From: Klebsiella pneumoniae
GTDB taxonomy: Bacteria > Pseudomonadota > Gammaproteobacteria > Enterobacterales > Enterobacteriaceae
NCBI RefSeq assembly: GCF_000742135.1
Contig: NZ_KN046818.1
Span: forward strand, 2,338,600 to 2,402,599
Direction of reading: 5' to 3'
DNA length: 64,000 bases
The notes below the pieces were generated by a model. It was not told the origin of the DNA. It worked only from the letters and a program-made list of their open reading frames with translations, and did not search any database. Numbering within the stretch: the first letter of the stretch is position 1; each line of letters begins with the position of its first letter. The position numbers and the translations under genes were made by a program. Shown in pieces: positions 1 through 9,860 of this stretch.

Positions 1-488
1 TTGAGCTGATGAAGCTGCGTAATTTTGGCGAGCATTTCAGGAATAAACGGCTGACCGGCATAGCCTGGGTCGACGGTCATCACCGTCACCTTATCGAGCA
101 GATGCAGATAGTGCTGGATGCTCTCAACCGGTGTGGCGGGATTGAGCACCATTCCCACCTCTTTCCCCGCCTGACGAAGCATATTGATAACCCGGAACGC
201 TTCGCGGCAGATGGTCTCCGGATGCAGTGAGAAGGCGTCTGCGCCGGCGTCTAACAGCGCCGGTATAAACGAAGCGGGCGCTTCGACCATCAGATGGACA
301 TCGATAGGAAGCGAGGTGTAGGGACGGATCTGCGCCACAAAGCTGGCCGACAACGCCAGATTTTTGACATAGTGGCCGTCCATGATGTCGACATGCAGCC
401 TGTCGGCTTTGCTGTTTAGAAAGCGCAGCTGTTCCGTCAGCTTCATCATGTCCATACACATCAGCGAGGGAGAAAGGTAATAACGCAT
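1..488 (-). CDS. D-allulose-6-phosphate 3-epimerase-like protein (partial)
   Basis: This gene reads leftwards and runs off the window edge, so only about the first 162 residues are present. It begins MRYYLSPSLMCMD and keeps the ribulose-phosphate 3-epimerase family landmarks: a metal-binding HVDIMDGHY stretch at residues 32-40, DVHLMVEAP near 63-71 and the phosphate-side MTVDPGYAGQPF near 137-148. The start and these blocks resemble E. coli AlsE more than Rpe. It should epimerise a ketohexose or pentulose phosphate at C3 in the cytosol. It lies 109 bp downstream of a DeoR regulator on the same strand and next to a kinase and aldolase, which suggests one sugar pathway. The exact substrate is inferred only. 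Confidence 0.82.
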   Translation of the reverse strand, partial: MRYYLSPSLMCMDMMKLTEQLRFLNSKADRLHVDIMDGHYVKNLALSASFVAQIRPYTSLPIDVHLMVEAPASFIPALLDAGADAFSLHPETICREAFRVINMLRQAGKEVGMVLNPATPVESIQHYLHLLDKVTVMTVDPGYAGQPFIPEMLAKITQLHQL

Positions 489-597
489 AAGGCCTCATTT
501 ATTCCGGTGGTGGCTGAATTCAGGCAAAGTCTGGCCCTGCCGCGGTAAGCAGCGTTTCGACATTGCGCGTATTAACCGTCACGTCATGACGGCGTAC

Positions 598-1398
598 TCA
601 GGCGATTTGCAGGCTGACGTTATGCCAGGTCATCTCTTTTTCCAGCAGCGGATCGACAAACCTTTCAGTCACCAGACAGTCCAGCTCGCCCAGTCCGCCG
701 ATACGCGCGACGCCTGTTCGCCCCAGCTTGCTGCCGTCGACCAAAGCCACAGTCTGACGGGCGGCCAGCAGCATCTGTTTCAGCAGGGCGGCGTGGGCTT
801 GCGTACCCGCATACAAGCCGCTATCGCGCTCCAGCCCCTGGCAGGAGAAAAAGAGCGTATCAATGGCATATTCGCGTAGCGTTCGTGAGGCGGTTTCCCC
901 GAAGAACGACTCTTCGGTCGGGGAGAAATCGCCCCCCAGCCCGACGAGATGCAACGAGCGTCGGCTCATCAGAGTTTGTAAGATGCGAATGGAGGGCGTA
1001 ATCACCGTCAACGCCATCTCCGGCATCTGCCGGGCCAAAAACCAGCTGGTGCTACTCCCGTCCAGGACAATGGTCTGTCCCGGTTGGAGAAACTGCAGTG
1101 CTTTACGGGCCACGCGCATTTTGCCTTCGCTGTGCAGCAGCGTTCTGTGCTGAAAGCTTCCCTGGCTATCTTCAACTGGCAGGGCGGATGCCGCCGCCCG
1201 GGTCGCCGGCAGCGGATTTTCCGCCGCCAGCGCTCCACCGTGGCTTCGGGTTAAGATCCCTTTGCGTTCCAGCTCGCTCAGATCGCGGCGAATCGTTTCC
1301 CTGGAGACCCGAGTCGCTTGCGCAATCTCATTCACCCGCATGACGCCGTGTTGGCCCAGCAGTTCAACAATCAAACGATGACGTTCCAGCGGCAACAT
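598..1398 (-). CDS. DeoR/GlpR-family transcriptional regulator
   Basis: This is a 266-residue repressor-type protein of usual family length. Residues about 1-55 form the DeoR winged helix (LPLERHRLIVELLGQHG, then VNEIAQATRVSRETIRRDL and the family signature ILTRSHGGA). The rest is the sugar-phosphate sensor domain, with a TIVLDGSSTSWFLA block near residues 109-122. It is transcribed towards the AlsE-like epimerase and divergently from the DeoC-like aldolase, so it probably binds in the 400-bp AT-rich gap and responds to a phosphorylated sugar. A second DeoR protein closes the divergent operon. Family assignment is secure; ligand and targets are inferred. Confidence 0.9.
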   Translation of the reverse strand: MLPLERHRLIVELLGQHGVMRVNEIAQATRVSRETIRRDLSELERKGILTRSHGGALAAENPLPATRAAASALPVEDSQGSFQHRTLLHSEGKMRVARKALQFLQPGQTIVLDGSSTSWFLARQMPEMALTVITPSIRILQTLMSRRSLHLVGLGGDFSPTEESFFGETASRTLREYAIDTLFFSCQGLERDSGLYAGTQAHAALLKQMLLAARQTVALVDGSKLGRTGVARIGGLGELDCLVTERFVDPLLEKEMTWHNVSLQIA

Positions 1399-1573
1399 AG
1401 CTCTCTCCTGAAGTACATAATCAGATTACCTTTCCCTTGCGCAGAGCGTTGAGACCTCGGGAATGTCCCACGAAGGCAAGCTATCCGCAGCCGAACACTG
1501 TGATAGCGCACGCATTTCGCTTCACTTCCGTCAGCGGTTTGCGCTATTTCGCCCGTGATTCAGGCATAAACAA

Positions 1574-1687
1574 AAACAAACAAAAATAAATGCAAGATTG
1601 CTTTTGCGCCCATTTATGCCCGATTACGCCTGCTCTGCAAGGTTAACGCTTATTTCCTGCTGCTAATTAAAAACAAATAAAAATAAA
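1574..1687. promoter_or_regulatory. AT-rich divergent control region with a 17-nt direct repeat
   Basis: The 400-bp gap between the divergent DeoR and DeoC-like genes is very AT-rich. It holds two copies of AAACAAAYAAAAATAAA, at 1574-1590 and 1671-1687, that differ at one base and lie 97 bp apart on the same strand. A shorter AAAAACAAAG string sits just before the aldolase start. Paired A-rich repeats are plausible DeoR-family operators, but no binding is shown and AT-rich DNA can give such repeats by chance. Confidence 0.45.
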
Positions 1688-1796
1688 AAAATGCTAATTT
1701 GATCACGTTATTTTCATTTAATGCGTTTTTAAATGGATTTAAGCCAAATATCAGCATTAAATGAAAGCAATTAAAAACAAAGGACAGGATAAGACC

Positions 1797-2510
1797 ATGA
1801 ATGAAACAACCCGTCGTTTTGCACGTTTAGTTGATCTGAGCGCAGTTCAGGCCACCAGTACCGAAGCGGATGTTCGCGCCTGCGCCGAGCTGGCTGCCAG
1901 ATACAACATTATTTCCGTCCACGTACTGCCTTGCTGGACGCGCTTTCTCAGTACGTTGCTGCCGCAGCAGGGTACGGGAGAGGTGATGATTGGCGGTCCG
2001 GTCGGCTTTCCCGGCGGTGGGCATACCACCGATACCAAGGTTCAGGAAGTGCGGCAGCTGATTGCCGACGGCGCTCGGGAAGTGGATATGGTCGTGAATA
2101 TCGGCAAAGTGCTCTCCGGCGATTATGACTATGTGCGCGAAGATTTGCGCCGCGTGGTGGAAGCCGCCGCCCCGGTACCGGCCAAAGTGATCCTTGAAAC
2201 GCACTATCTTAATGAGGAGCAGATTCGTCGCGTGTGCGAAATTGCCGTAGAGGTGGGGATGAAGTGGGTCAAAACCTCTACCGGCTGGGCGCCCACCGGC
2301 GCCACGGTGGAAAAAGTCAGCATCATCGCCGACCAGCTTAAAGGCCGAATCGATATCAAAGGCGCCGGGGGCATTCGCGATCTGGCCACGGTGCGTGCGC
2401 TGTACCAGCTTGGCGTGCGCCGCTTTGGCATGAGCCATGGCGCGGTAACCAAGGTGCTGGCTGAACTGGAGCAGCACCCGGAACGTTTTCCCGAGCTGAA
2501 CGCCGATTAA
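1797..2510 (+). CDS. Deoxyribose-phosphate aldolase family protein
   Basis: This 237-residue class I aldolase has a TIM barrel of the DeoC family. The DeoC catalytic set is visible: Asp97 in EVDMVVNIG, the Schiff-base lysine Lys159 in WVKTSTGW, and Lys188 in DIKGAGGIR. I chose the start at 1797 because AAGGACAG lies about ten bases upstream; an earlier in-frame ATG at 1761 has no such site. It is the first gene of a rightward operon with an FGGY kinase and a DeoR regulator. DeoC enzymes split a 2-deoxyribose-5-phosphate-like substrate into acetaldehyde and glyceraldehyde-3-phosphate. Neighbouring kinase and epimerase genes suggest another substrate may be used here. Confidence 0.88.
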   Translation: MNETTRRFARLVDLSAVQATSTEADVRACAELAARYNIISVHVLPCWTRFLSTLLPQQGTGEVMIGGPVGFPGGGHTTDTKVQEVRQLIADGAREVDMVVNIGKVLSGDYDYVREDLRRVVEAAAPVPAKVILETHYLNEEQIRRVCEIAVEVGMKWVKTSTGWAPTGATVEKVSIIADQLKGRIDIKGAGGIRDLATVRALYQLGVRRFGMSHGAVTKVLAELEQHPERFPELNAD

Positions 2511-2521
2511 ACTGAGAGACC

Positions 2522-2539
2522 GCGGGCCTGGTGGCCCGC
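2522..2539 (+). terminator. GC hairpin between aldolase and kinase genes
   Basis: A 7-bp perfect stem (GCGGGCC with GGCCCGC, four-base loop) sits between the aldolase stop and the kinase start. No T-run follows, so it may attenuate or stabilise the message rather than terminate it fully. Confidence 0.4.
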
Positions 2540-2563
2540 CTTAAGACGTCACCGGAGTTAGTG

Positions 2564-4069
2564 ATGAAAGATAAAATACTCACGATTGATGTTGGCACTG
2601 GCAGTACCCGCGCCGCTATTGTGCGCATTGACGGCGCGATGATCGGCTTTGCGCAAAGAGAGTATGAGCAAACCACGCCGCGTGCAGGTTGGTCAGAACA
2701 GGCCCCGTCTTTATGGTGGCAGGCCGCCTGCGACTGTATACGCGAGGTGCTTTACCGCTATCCTGAAACGGCAGCGCAAATTGCGGTTATTGGTGCTTGC
2801 GGACAGATGCATGGCACCGTCCTTCTGGACGACCGTGGCGAGCTGGTGGAGGATAGGGCGTTGCTGTGGAATGATAAGCGCAGCCAGCCGCAAGTTGACG
2901 CCTTTAACGCGCGCGAAGGTTGGGAAAAGTGGCTGGCACATTTGAATAATCCGCCTGCGGCAGCATGGCCCGCTTTCAAGTTAGCCTGGTGGCGCGAAAA
3001 TCATCCGGATCGCTGGTCGCAGCTCGCCAAAGTATTAATGCCGAAGGACTATATTAATTTCATGCTGACCGGTGCCATGGCGACCGATTATAGCGAAGCG
3101 TCGTGCTATTTCCTGATGGACAGCGAAACCCGTAGCTGGTCTTCGCAAGCCTGCGAAACGTTTGGTCTGCGGGTCGATCAGCTCCCGGAGCTTAAACTTT
3201 CCAGCGACATAATCGGCCAGGTGACGCAGCGCGCAGCCGACCTGACGGGCCTGCCGGCGGGTATCCCGGTGGTTGCCGGGACGTCGGATATGGCGGCCTC
3301 TCTGCTGGGCTCGGGTGTGTATGAACCGGGGATGGCGTCCGATTCGACCGGCACGTCGACGCTGATGACGGTGGTGTCGCCGCGGCCGTTACACCATCCG
3401 CTGGTTAATAATCTTCATCTTGCCAACGCGGCCTGGGGCGGATTTACGATCCTCGACGCCGGCGGCGATGCCGTTCGCTGGGCGCGGCTGGCACTTGCCG
3501 ATAACCAGATTACGCATCCACAGCTTTTACAGGAAGCGGCGGCGGTGCCGGCGGGGGCAGAAGGGCTGCTGTTTCTTCCCTATCTGACGGGAGAACGTCT
3601 GGCCGAACACACGAACTCGCGGGCACAGTTTTTTGGCCTGCAGCGCAAGCATCGCCGCGGTCATTTATTCCGCGCAGTTCTGGAAGGGGTGGCCTTTGCA
3701 TCCTGGCGCAATCTTCGGCAGCTGCAGAAGTGCGGGCAGTATCCGCAACAAATGATCGCTTCCGGCGGCGGCGCGCGCAGCTCGCTGTGGCTTGAAATCA
3801 AAGCCTCGGCGTACAATCTGCCGATATTATCTACGCGTAATCAGGAGAATGGCGTCACCGGATGCGGTATTATCGCCGGGGTTGGCGTAGGGTTGTACGC
3901 CGATTTTGCCAGCGGCGTGCGGCAAACGGTGCAGTTCGACAAACTGATCTCACCGGATCCCCTTCTGCGGGATTATTACCACGCCTGCTGCGAGCTTTTT
4001 GATACGCTGTACCGGCAATCCGCTGCCTTATACGACAGGCTGGATGCGCTCAGCGTAGGACCCGACTGA
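2564..4069 (+). CDS. FGGY-family carbohydrate kinase
   Basis: This 501-residue kinase has the two-domain FGGY fold. Its N-terminus MKDKILTIDVGTGSTRA is the phosphate-1 ATP motif, GACGQMHGTVLLD near residues 86-98 is the sugar-side signature, and ASGGGARSSLWLEIKAS is the C-terminal adenosine motif. The ATG at 2564 follows GGAG; an upstream in-frame GTG at 2531 lies inside a hairpin and is unlikely to be used. It should phosphorylate a ketose or polyol taken up by a transporter not seen in this window. It sits between the DeoC-like aldolase and a DeoR regulator. It is related to xylulokinases and LsrK-like kinases; the substrate cannot be read from sequence. Confidence 0.87.
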   Translation: MKDKILTIDVGTGSTRAAIVRIDGAMIGFAQREYEQTTPRAGWSEQAPSLWWQAACDCIREVLYRYPETAAQIAVIGACGQMHGTVLLDDRGELVEDRALLWNDKRSQPQVDAFNAREGWEKWLAHLNNPPAAAWPAFKLAWWRENHPDRWSQLAKVLMPKDYINFMLTGAMATDYSEASCYFLMDSETRSWSSQACETFGLRVDQLPELKLSSDIIGQVTQRAADLTGLPAGIPVVAGTSDMAASLLGSGVYEPGMASDSTGTSTLMTVVSPRPLHHPLVNNLHLANAAWGGFTILDAGGDAVRWARLALADNQITHPQLLQEAAAVPAGAEGLLFLPYLTGERLAEHTNSRAQFFGLQRKHRRGHLFRAVLEGVAFASWRNLRQLQKCGQYPQQMIASGGGARSSLWLEIKASAYNLPILSTRNQENGVTGCGIIAGVGVGLYADFASGVRQTVQFDKLISPDPLLRDYYHACCELFDTLYRQSAALYDRLDALSVGPD

Positions 4070-4130
4070 TACGCAAAGGTAAGCCAGCGCCGCGACGCGC
4101 GTAACGAGCTGTAAAAAAGAGAGAGGCAGA

Positions 4131-4904
4131 ATGTTTGCAGAAGAAAGACAGGAGAAGTTACTCGGTATTCTCAGGGAAAAACGCAAAGTTGCTGTTTCTG
4201 AGATGTGTGACGTCTTTAATGTATCTGGCGCTACCATTCGTGCCGATCTCCGCCAGCTGGAAGAGGAGGGGTTGCTGACCCGAACGCATGGCGGAGCCGT
4301 TCTTCGTACCCGAGCGAGCTTCGAACAAGCATCGGACGCCCGCGAAATTGTCAATCTCAGCGCGAAAGAACGGATCGGCCAGCGCGCGGCGGCGCTGGTT
4401 GAGGATGGCGATATAATCGTGCTGGATACCGGTAGCACGACGCTACATATCGCGCGCAATATTCGTGACAGACAGAACGTCACGGTGGTTACCAATGATT
4501 ACCAAATCGCCCGGGAGCTTGAGGCCAGTCCCTCGATTCAAACGATTCTGCTCGGGGGGATCGTTAAGAAGGGATACCACTGCGTGGTGGCGATCAACGG
4601 ACGTTCCATTCTCGACACGCTAAACGTCGATAAAGCATTTATGGGCACCAATTCGCTGTCGCTGAAACACGGCGCCTGCGTGGCCGATATCATGCTGGCA
4701 GAAACGAAACGAGGCATGGTGGAACACGCCAGTCAGGTGATTATTGTCTGCGACTACAGCAAGCTGAATAACACCTCGCTTGCCCAATTTACCGCCGCAG
4801 ATCGAATTGACACGGTGGTGGTGGATCGTCTGCCTGATGATGTTCAGGCGTATCGTAATGCCGGCATTCAGGTGATCTCGCTGGATGAAGAGGAGTATCT
4901 TTAG
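4131..4904 (+). CDS. DeoR/GlpR-family transcriptional regulator (second copy)
   Basis: This is a 257-residue DeoR protein. The helix-turn-helix is at residues about 20-45 (VAVSEMCDVFNVSGATIRADL) with the family tag LLTRTHGGAVL, followed by a sensor domain with IIVLDTGSTTLHIARNI. A GAGAGAGG ribosome site precedes the ATG. It is the last gene of the aldolase-kinase operon, 61 bp after the kinase, and probably autoregulates the locus. It is clearly different in sequence from the DeoR protein at 598-1398, so the two could sense different intermediates or be specific to the two divergent arms. Confidence 0.9.
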   Translation: MFAEERQEKLLGILREKRKVAVSEMCDVFNVSGATIRADLRQLEEEGLLTRTHGGAVLRTRASFEQASDAREIVNLSAKERIGQRAAALVEDGDIIVLDTGSTTLHIARNIRDRQNVTVVTNDYQIARELEASPSIQTILLGGIVKKGYHCVVAINGRSILDTLNVDKAFMGTNSLSLKHGACVADIMLAETKRGMVEHASQVIIVCDYSKLNNTSLAQFTAADRIDTVVVDRLPDDVQAYRNAGIQVISLDEEEYL

Positions 4905-4937
4905 CGCGCTGCTGTGACGTTGTCACTAACCAGCGCG
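4905..4937 (+). terminator. Nested hairpin after the second deoR gene
   Basis: Directly after the stop codon, CGCGCTG pairs with CAGCGCG (7 bp) around an inner GTGAC/GTCAC stem. There is no T-run, so this is a possible, weak transcription end for the sugar operon. Confidence 0.45.
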
Positions 4938-5040
4938 TCGTAAAATCCCGTCCATCAGGGCGGGGTAAAGTTTTGGGTATTAGACTCACGTGCCGGGGGG
5001 ATATCGAAGACCAGGCATGGTACAGGCGGTCCAGAATTGA

Positions 5041-5289
5041 TTAAAGCTTACCCGCTGACTTTCTCAGTTCAGTAATATCCCTCTTGGGCGATTCCCCGAA
5101 CATCCGCGTATATTCCCGGCTGAAATGGGACAGGCTTTCGTAACCGACCGCATAGGCTGCTGTGGTGACATCGTAATGTTCATTCAGCATCAGTCGCCTG
5201 GCTTCATTGAGGCGCAGCCATTTCTGATACCGTAGCGGGCTCATCCCCGCAAGCTGCCTGAAATGGTGGTGGAAAGAGGGCGTGCTCAA
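5041..5289 (-). pseudogene. AraC-family regulator, C-terminal fragment
   Basis: Only the last 80 or so residues of an AraC/XylS DNA-binding domain remain. They include FHHHFRQLAGMSPLRYQKWL, the end of the first helix-turn-helix, and the second one with EARRLMLNEHYDVTTAAYAVGY, followed by FSREYTRMFGESP. A full regulator of this type has about 290 residues with an N-terminal cupin domain. Upstream the frame stays open briefly but loses all similarity and hits a TGA near 5372. The first recognition helix is missing, so it is very unlikely to bind DNA normally. It lies 430 bp from dif and looks like a deletion remnant. Confidence 0.75.
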
Positions 5290-5716
5290 CTTCAGCTGGC
5301 GGTTCTGTTTATGGTCGCGATGGCACTCGCCATTTGAGTGCGGAAAACGAAGCTGGCATCTTTTTGATAATCACGTCTGTGGCTGATCAAGCCCGGTTGA
5401 TACACACTGCAGGCGGCGCGCTATCAAATGAGCATTTCATCTGGCATCCCGTGACGCGTTCGGTCAGAAAATGCAACAGCAGTAAGATATGCCGGACAGT
5501 ACAAGCAGCAGGTGTGGCTGAATGAATTTCCCTGGCTTTTACTGTAGGAGAACAGGCTGTAGTGGGCGAAGTGATTGTTAAAAGCCATGCTTGATTTATC
5601 ACCTCGAACATTTTGCCTTATAGCGCAGCATTCACGTGCATGAAAGGAATGACGGTCATAGTGTTGATGTGGGAAGAGGCAGCTATCAAAGATGACGTTA
5701 TTGAGTACGACATTGC
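5290..5716. other. Gene-poor stretch between AraC fragment and dif
   Basis: No convincing gene is present. Reading frames here are short, have atypical composition and match no family I know. The DNA is less GC-rich than the flanking genes, as is common around chromosome termini. Confidence 0.5.
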
Positions 5717-5744
5717 ATTTAACATAATATACATTATGCGCACT
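5717..5744 (-). other. dif: dif: XerCD chromosome-dimer resolution site
   Basis: Read on the minus strand, this 28-bp site has a XerC arm AGTGCGCATAA, a central TGTATA and a XerD arm TTATGTTAAAT. As I recall the E. coli dif sequence, only the first base differs. XerC and XerD recombine sister chromosomes here under FtsK control, so it marks the replication terminus. One copy was seen in the window. The aldo/keto reductase fragment on its right begins about ten bases away, so the site borders a broken gene. Confidence 0.93.
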
Positions 5745-5753
5745 AATGTTATA

Positions 5754-6335
5754 GTACGTTACATCGGCGCATCTTCTATGGAAGCCTGGCGCTTTGCAAA
5801 AATGCAGCATACCGCTGAGCGTAACGGCTGGACCCGATTTATCACGATGCAACCGCAATACAACCTGCTTTACCGGGAAGAAGAGCGCGAGATGCTGCCC
5901 CTGTGTGAAGACCAGGGCGTTGGGGTGATCCCCTGGAGTCCGATGGCACGCGGCAGGCTCACGCGCGACTGGAGTGTCACGTCCCGACGAACGCAAAACG
6001 ATGCCTTTGCGTTAAAAATGTATGAGAACGCAGCCCTTCTGGATAAGCCCGTGATTGATGTTGTTGCCAGCATTGCCGAAAAGCACGCGGTGCCAAGAGC
6101 TCATGTTGCAATTGCCTGGCTGTTATCAAAAACGGTCATCACAGCACCGATCATTGGCGCAACGAAACCAGAACATCTTTCCACGGCTATCAGCGCGCTG
6201 GACTTTTCACTTAGCGATGCCGAAATCACGGAACTGGAAGCTCGCTATCTGCCGCACCCCGTTGACGGGATCATTCCCCCGCTTCCGGATACGCCGCCTT
6301 CCCTCACGCCGCCTTCAGCGATCCAGAACTATTAA
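5754..6335 (+). pseudogene. Aldo/keto reductase, C-terminal half only
   Basis: About 193 codons of an aldo/keto reductase remain, starting at VRYIGASSMEAW and running through MQPQYNLLYREEEREML, VGVIPWSPMARGRL and WLLSKTVITAPIIGAT to a normal-looking C-terminus. The first 140 or so residues, which hold the catalytic Asp, Tyr, Lys and His, are absent. The frame stays open upstream to 5613, but that part reads through the dif site and has no family similarity. The break point is within about ten bases of dif, which suggests a deletion or insertion event at that site. Confidence 0.82.
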
Positions 6336-6386
6336 CACCCTGCCCTGGCCCGGCGTTGCCGGGTCTCCCAGACCACTCATTCCCGG

Positions 6387-7712
<1,326 letters not shown>

Positions 7713-7743
7713 TTAACGCAGAAAGGATTCATTAATTTGGTCA

Positions 7744-8730
7744 TTACCAGGCATAAGCCTGGGGCGCTTCTCCCCCGGGGCCGGGCCAGATTTCGTCGAG
7801 ACAGCTCATGGTGTCGTCTGATAGCGTGATTGTCGTTGCGTGAAGCGCTTGCTGGAGTTGTTCGACCGTACGAGGCCCAATCAGTGGAGCGGTAACGACA
7901 GGATTCTGCAGGAGCCAGGCCAGCGCCACATCGGAAGGGGATTCGCCGAGGTCATCACATAATCCTTCATAGGCTTCCAGCTGCGGACGATAATCTTCAA
8001 TTTGGCGGGCAAACGCGGGCCTGGCACGGCGCCCGCTTGCCATCTTTTTCAGTACGCCGCCAAGCAGCCCTCCGGCAAGCGGGCTCCAGGGGATCAACCC
8101 CAGGCCAAAATGGCGGCATGCGGGAATGACCTCCAGCTCAATGGTGCGGGCTGTCAGATTATAAAAACTTTGCTCGGCGACCAGGCCCAGGAAATGACGG
8201 GCCGTGGCGACTGACTGCGCAGTCGCAATGTCCCAGCCCGCGAAATTGCTGCTACCGATATAAAGAACCTTTCCCTGCTGAACAAGCAGTTCCATGGCCT
8301 GCCAGATCTCTTCCCACGGCGTATGACGATCGATGTGATGCATCTGATAGACGTCAATATGGTCGGTCTTAAGCCGTCGCAAACTGTCCTCGCAGGCTTT
8401 GCGAATATGGTAAGCAGAAAGCCGGCGATCGTTCGGGCCCGGTCCCATAGGCTGATAGACTTTTGTCGCCAGAACGATGCGTTCACGGCGGCCACCCTGC
8501 TGAAGCCAGCGACCAATAATTTCCTCGGACAGCCCCGAGCCTTGCTGGATATCGGGAGATTGTTCAGTGCCATACACGTCTGCTGTATCAATGAAATTGA
8601 TACCCGCCTCAAGCGCCTCATCCAGAATGCGGGCGCTGGTCTTTTCGTCGGTGACGTCACCAAAATTCATGGTTCCGAGACAAAGGCGGCTGACTTTCAG
8701 GCCGGTGCGGCCAAGATGCGTATAGTTCAT
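7744..8730 (-). CDS. Aldo/keto reductase
   Basis: This intact 328-residue NADPH-type aldo/keto reductase has the complete catalytic tetrad: Asp48 and Tyr53 in FIDTADVYG, Lys90 in VLATKVYQP and a histidine at about 131 in YQMHHIDRH. The cofactor side shows IGSSNFAGWD, LIPWSPLAGGLL and APLIGPRTVEQL. It should reduce aldehydes or ketones in the cytosol. It is transcribed divergently from a LysR regulator 216 bp away, the usual arrangement for a LysR-controlled single target. The frameshifted reductase follows 46 bp downstream on the same strand, so the two may once have formed an operon. Confidence 0.92.
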   Translation of the reverse strand: MNYTHLGRTGLKVSRLCLGTMNFGDVTDEKTSARILDEALEAGINFIDTADVYGTEQSPDIQQGSGLSEEIIGRWLQQGGRRERIVLATKVYQPMGPGPNDRRLSAYHIRKACEDSLRRLKTDHIDVYQMHHIDRHTPWEEIWQAMELLVQQGKVLYIGSSNFAGWDIATAQSVATARHFLGLVAEQSFYNLTARTIELEVIPACRHFGLGLIPWSPLAGGLLGGVLKKMASGRRARPAFARQIEDYRPQLEAYEGLCDDLGESPSDVALAWLLQNPVVTAPLIGPRTVEQLQQALHATTITLSDDTMSCLDEIWPGPGGEAPQAYAW

Positions 8731-8946
8731 AAACGGCTCCGTTAGATGAGTGTTCCGCCCTGGCCTACCAGCCAGAGCGCATGATTTTCAAGAATAACGA
8801 AGCACAACGTGTACAGTGAGTGGACGTGCATGAATGGACTTGTGAAAAAAATTCAGCAATGGATTAGCCCTAATCGGTCTAAGGTGTATATCATTTCTTC
8901 ATCAACGCATTCGGGTTTTAACGCCGCATAAGGAAAACTATTCTGT

Positions 8947-9855
8947 ATGCAAATAAGCAGAGCTGATGTTGCCGATCTTATTTATTTCATGGCGATTGCA
9001 CGTCATCGCAGCTTCAGCCGTGCGGCAATTGAATTAGGCGTCAGTGCATCAGCGCTGAGTCATGCCCTGAAGGGACTGGAAACCCGGCTCGGAGTTCGCC
9101 TGCTTAATTGCACGACCAAGAGCGTCACCCCTACGGCAGCTGGTGAGGAACTGGTTCCGTCTGTTCTTCAGCCTTTCGACACCATAGAAGGCGCGCTTGA
9201 ATCGCTTAACCGGTATCGCAATACCCCTACCGGACGTATCCGCATCAATGCAGCCGTTGAAGCGGCAAATCTTTTGCTTGCGCCGGTCATGCCCGCTTTT
9301 ATGGATCGCTATCCCGATATTGAAATCGATATTGTGGCCAGCAACCGTATGGTTGACGTGACTGATGCGGGCTTCGATGCCGGCATCCGCTATGGTGGCA
9401 CCGTCCCGGAGGACATGGTTGCCCGGCGTTTATCTGCCGATATTCGCTGGGTTATCGCGGCCTCCCCTGATTACCTGGAACGCTACGGAACGCCTGAACA
9501 TCCGGATGATTTATTACACCATCGCTGCATCAGCAATCGTCTCGGTGACGATCGGGTTTATCGCTGGGAACTTGCGCGAGACGGCGAAACATACCAAATG
9601 ACAGTGCCAGGCTCAGTGACGGTCAATCATGCCGAAACGGGTCTGGTGGCCGTATTGGGCGGGGCTGGCCTGATGTATTTTCCGGAACCTCTTGTTGCAC
9701 CCTATGTCAAGGATGGACGGCTCCGTCTGGTGCTTACGGAATGGTCCCCACTGGAGGAAGGTTTTCATATCTATTATTCAAGCCGCCGGCAATTGCCGAC
9801 CGGGCTTCGCCTTCTGATTGAGTTCATACAGGAGGCCAGGCCGCTGGGGTTGTGA
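8947..9855 (+). CDS. LysR-family transcriptional regulator
   Basis: This is a 302-residue LysR protein of standard length. The N-terminal winged helix reads FMAIARHRSFSRAAIELGVSA then SALSHALKGLETRLGVRLL. A periplasmic-binding-like effector domain follows, with FDAGIRYGGTVPEDMVARRL and VAVLGGAGLMYFPEPLV. It belongs to the AaeR/DsdC-like group often found beside oxidoreductases. It is divergent from the aldo/keto reductase at 7744-8730, its likely target. The effector is unknown. Confidence 0.92.
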   Translation: MQISRADVADLIYFMAIARHRSFSRAAIELGVSASALSHALKGLETRLGVRLLNCTTKSVTPTAAGEELVPSVLQPFDTIEGALESLNRYRNTPTGRIRINAAVEAANLLLAPVMPAFMDRYPDIEIDIVASNRMVDVTDAGFDAGIRYGGTVPEDMVARRLSADIRWVIAASPDYLERYGTPEHPDDLLHHRCISNRLGDDRVYRWELARDGETYQMTVPGSVTVNHAETGLVAVLGGAGLMYFPEPLVAPYVKDGRLRLVLTEWSPLEEGFHIYYSSRRQLPTGLRLLIEFIQEARPLGL

Positions 9856-9860
9856 AATAG

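Noticed and set aside
124-498. Leftward frame overlapping the AlsE-like gene
   Set aside because: It is a shadow frame. The true gene starts at 488 in a different frame, with clear epimerase motifs.
1827-2477. Long leftward frame opposite the aldolase
   Set aside because: Histidine-rich shadow of a high-GC gene; similar shadows occur opposite most genes in the window.
5613-5753. Open frame upstream of the aldo/keto reductase fragment
   Set aside because: It reads through dif, has no family similarity and no ribosome site, so I do not call it a genuine start of that gene.
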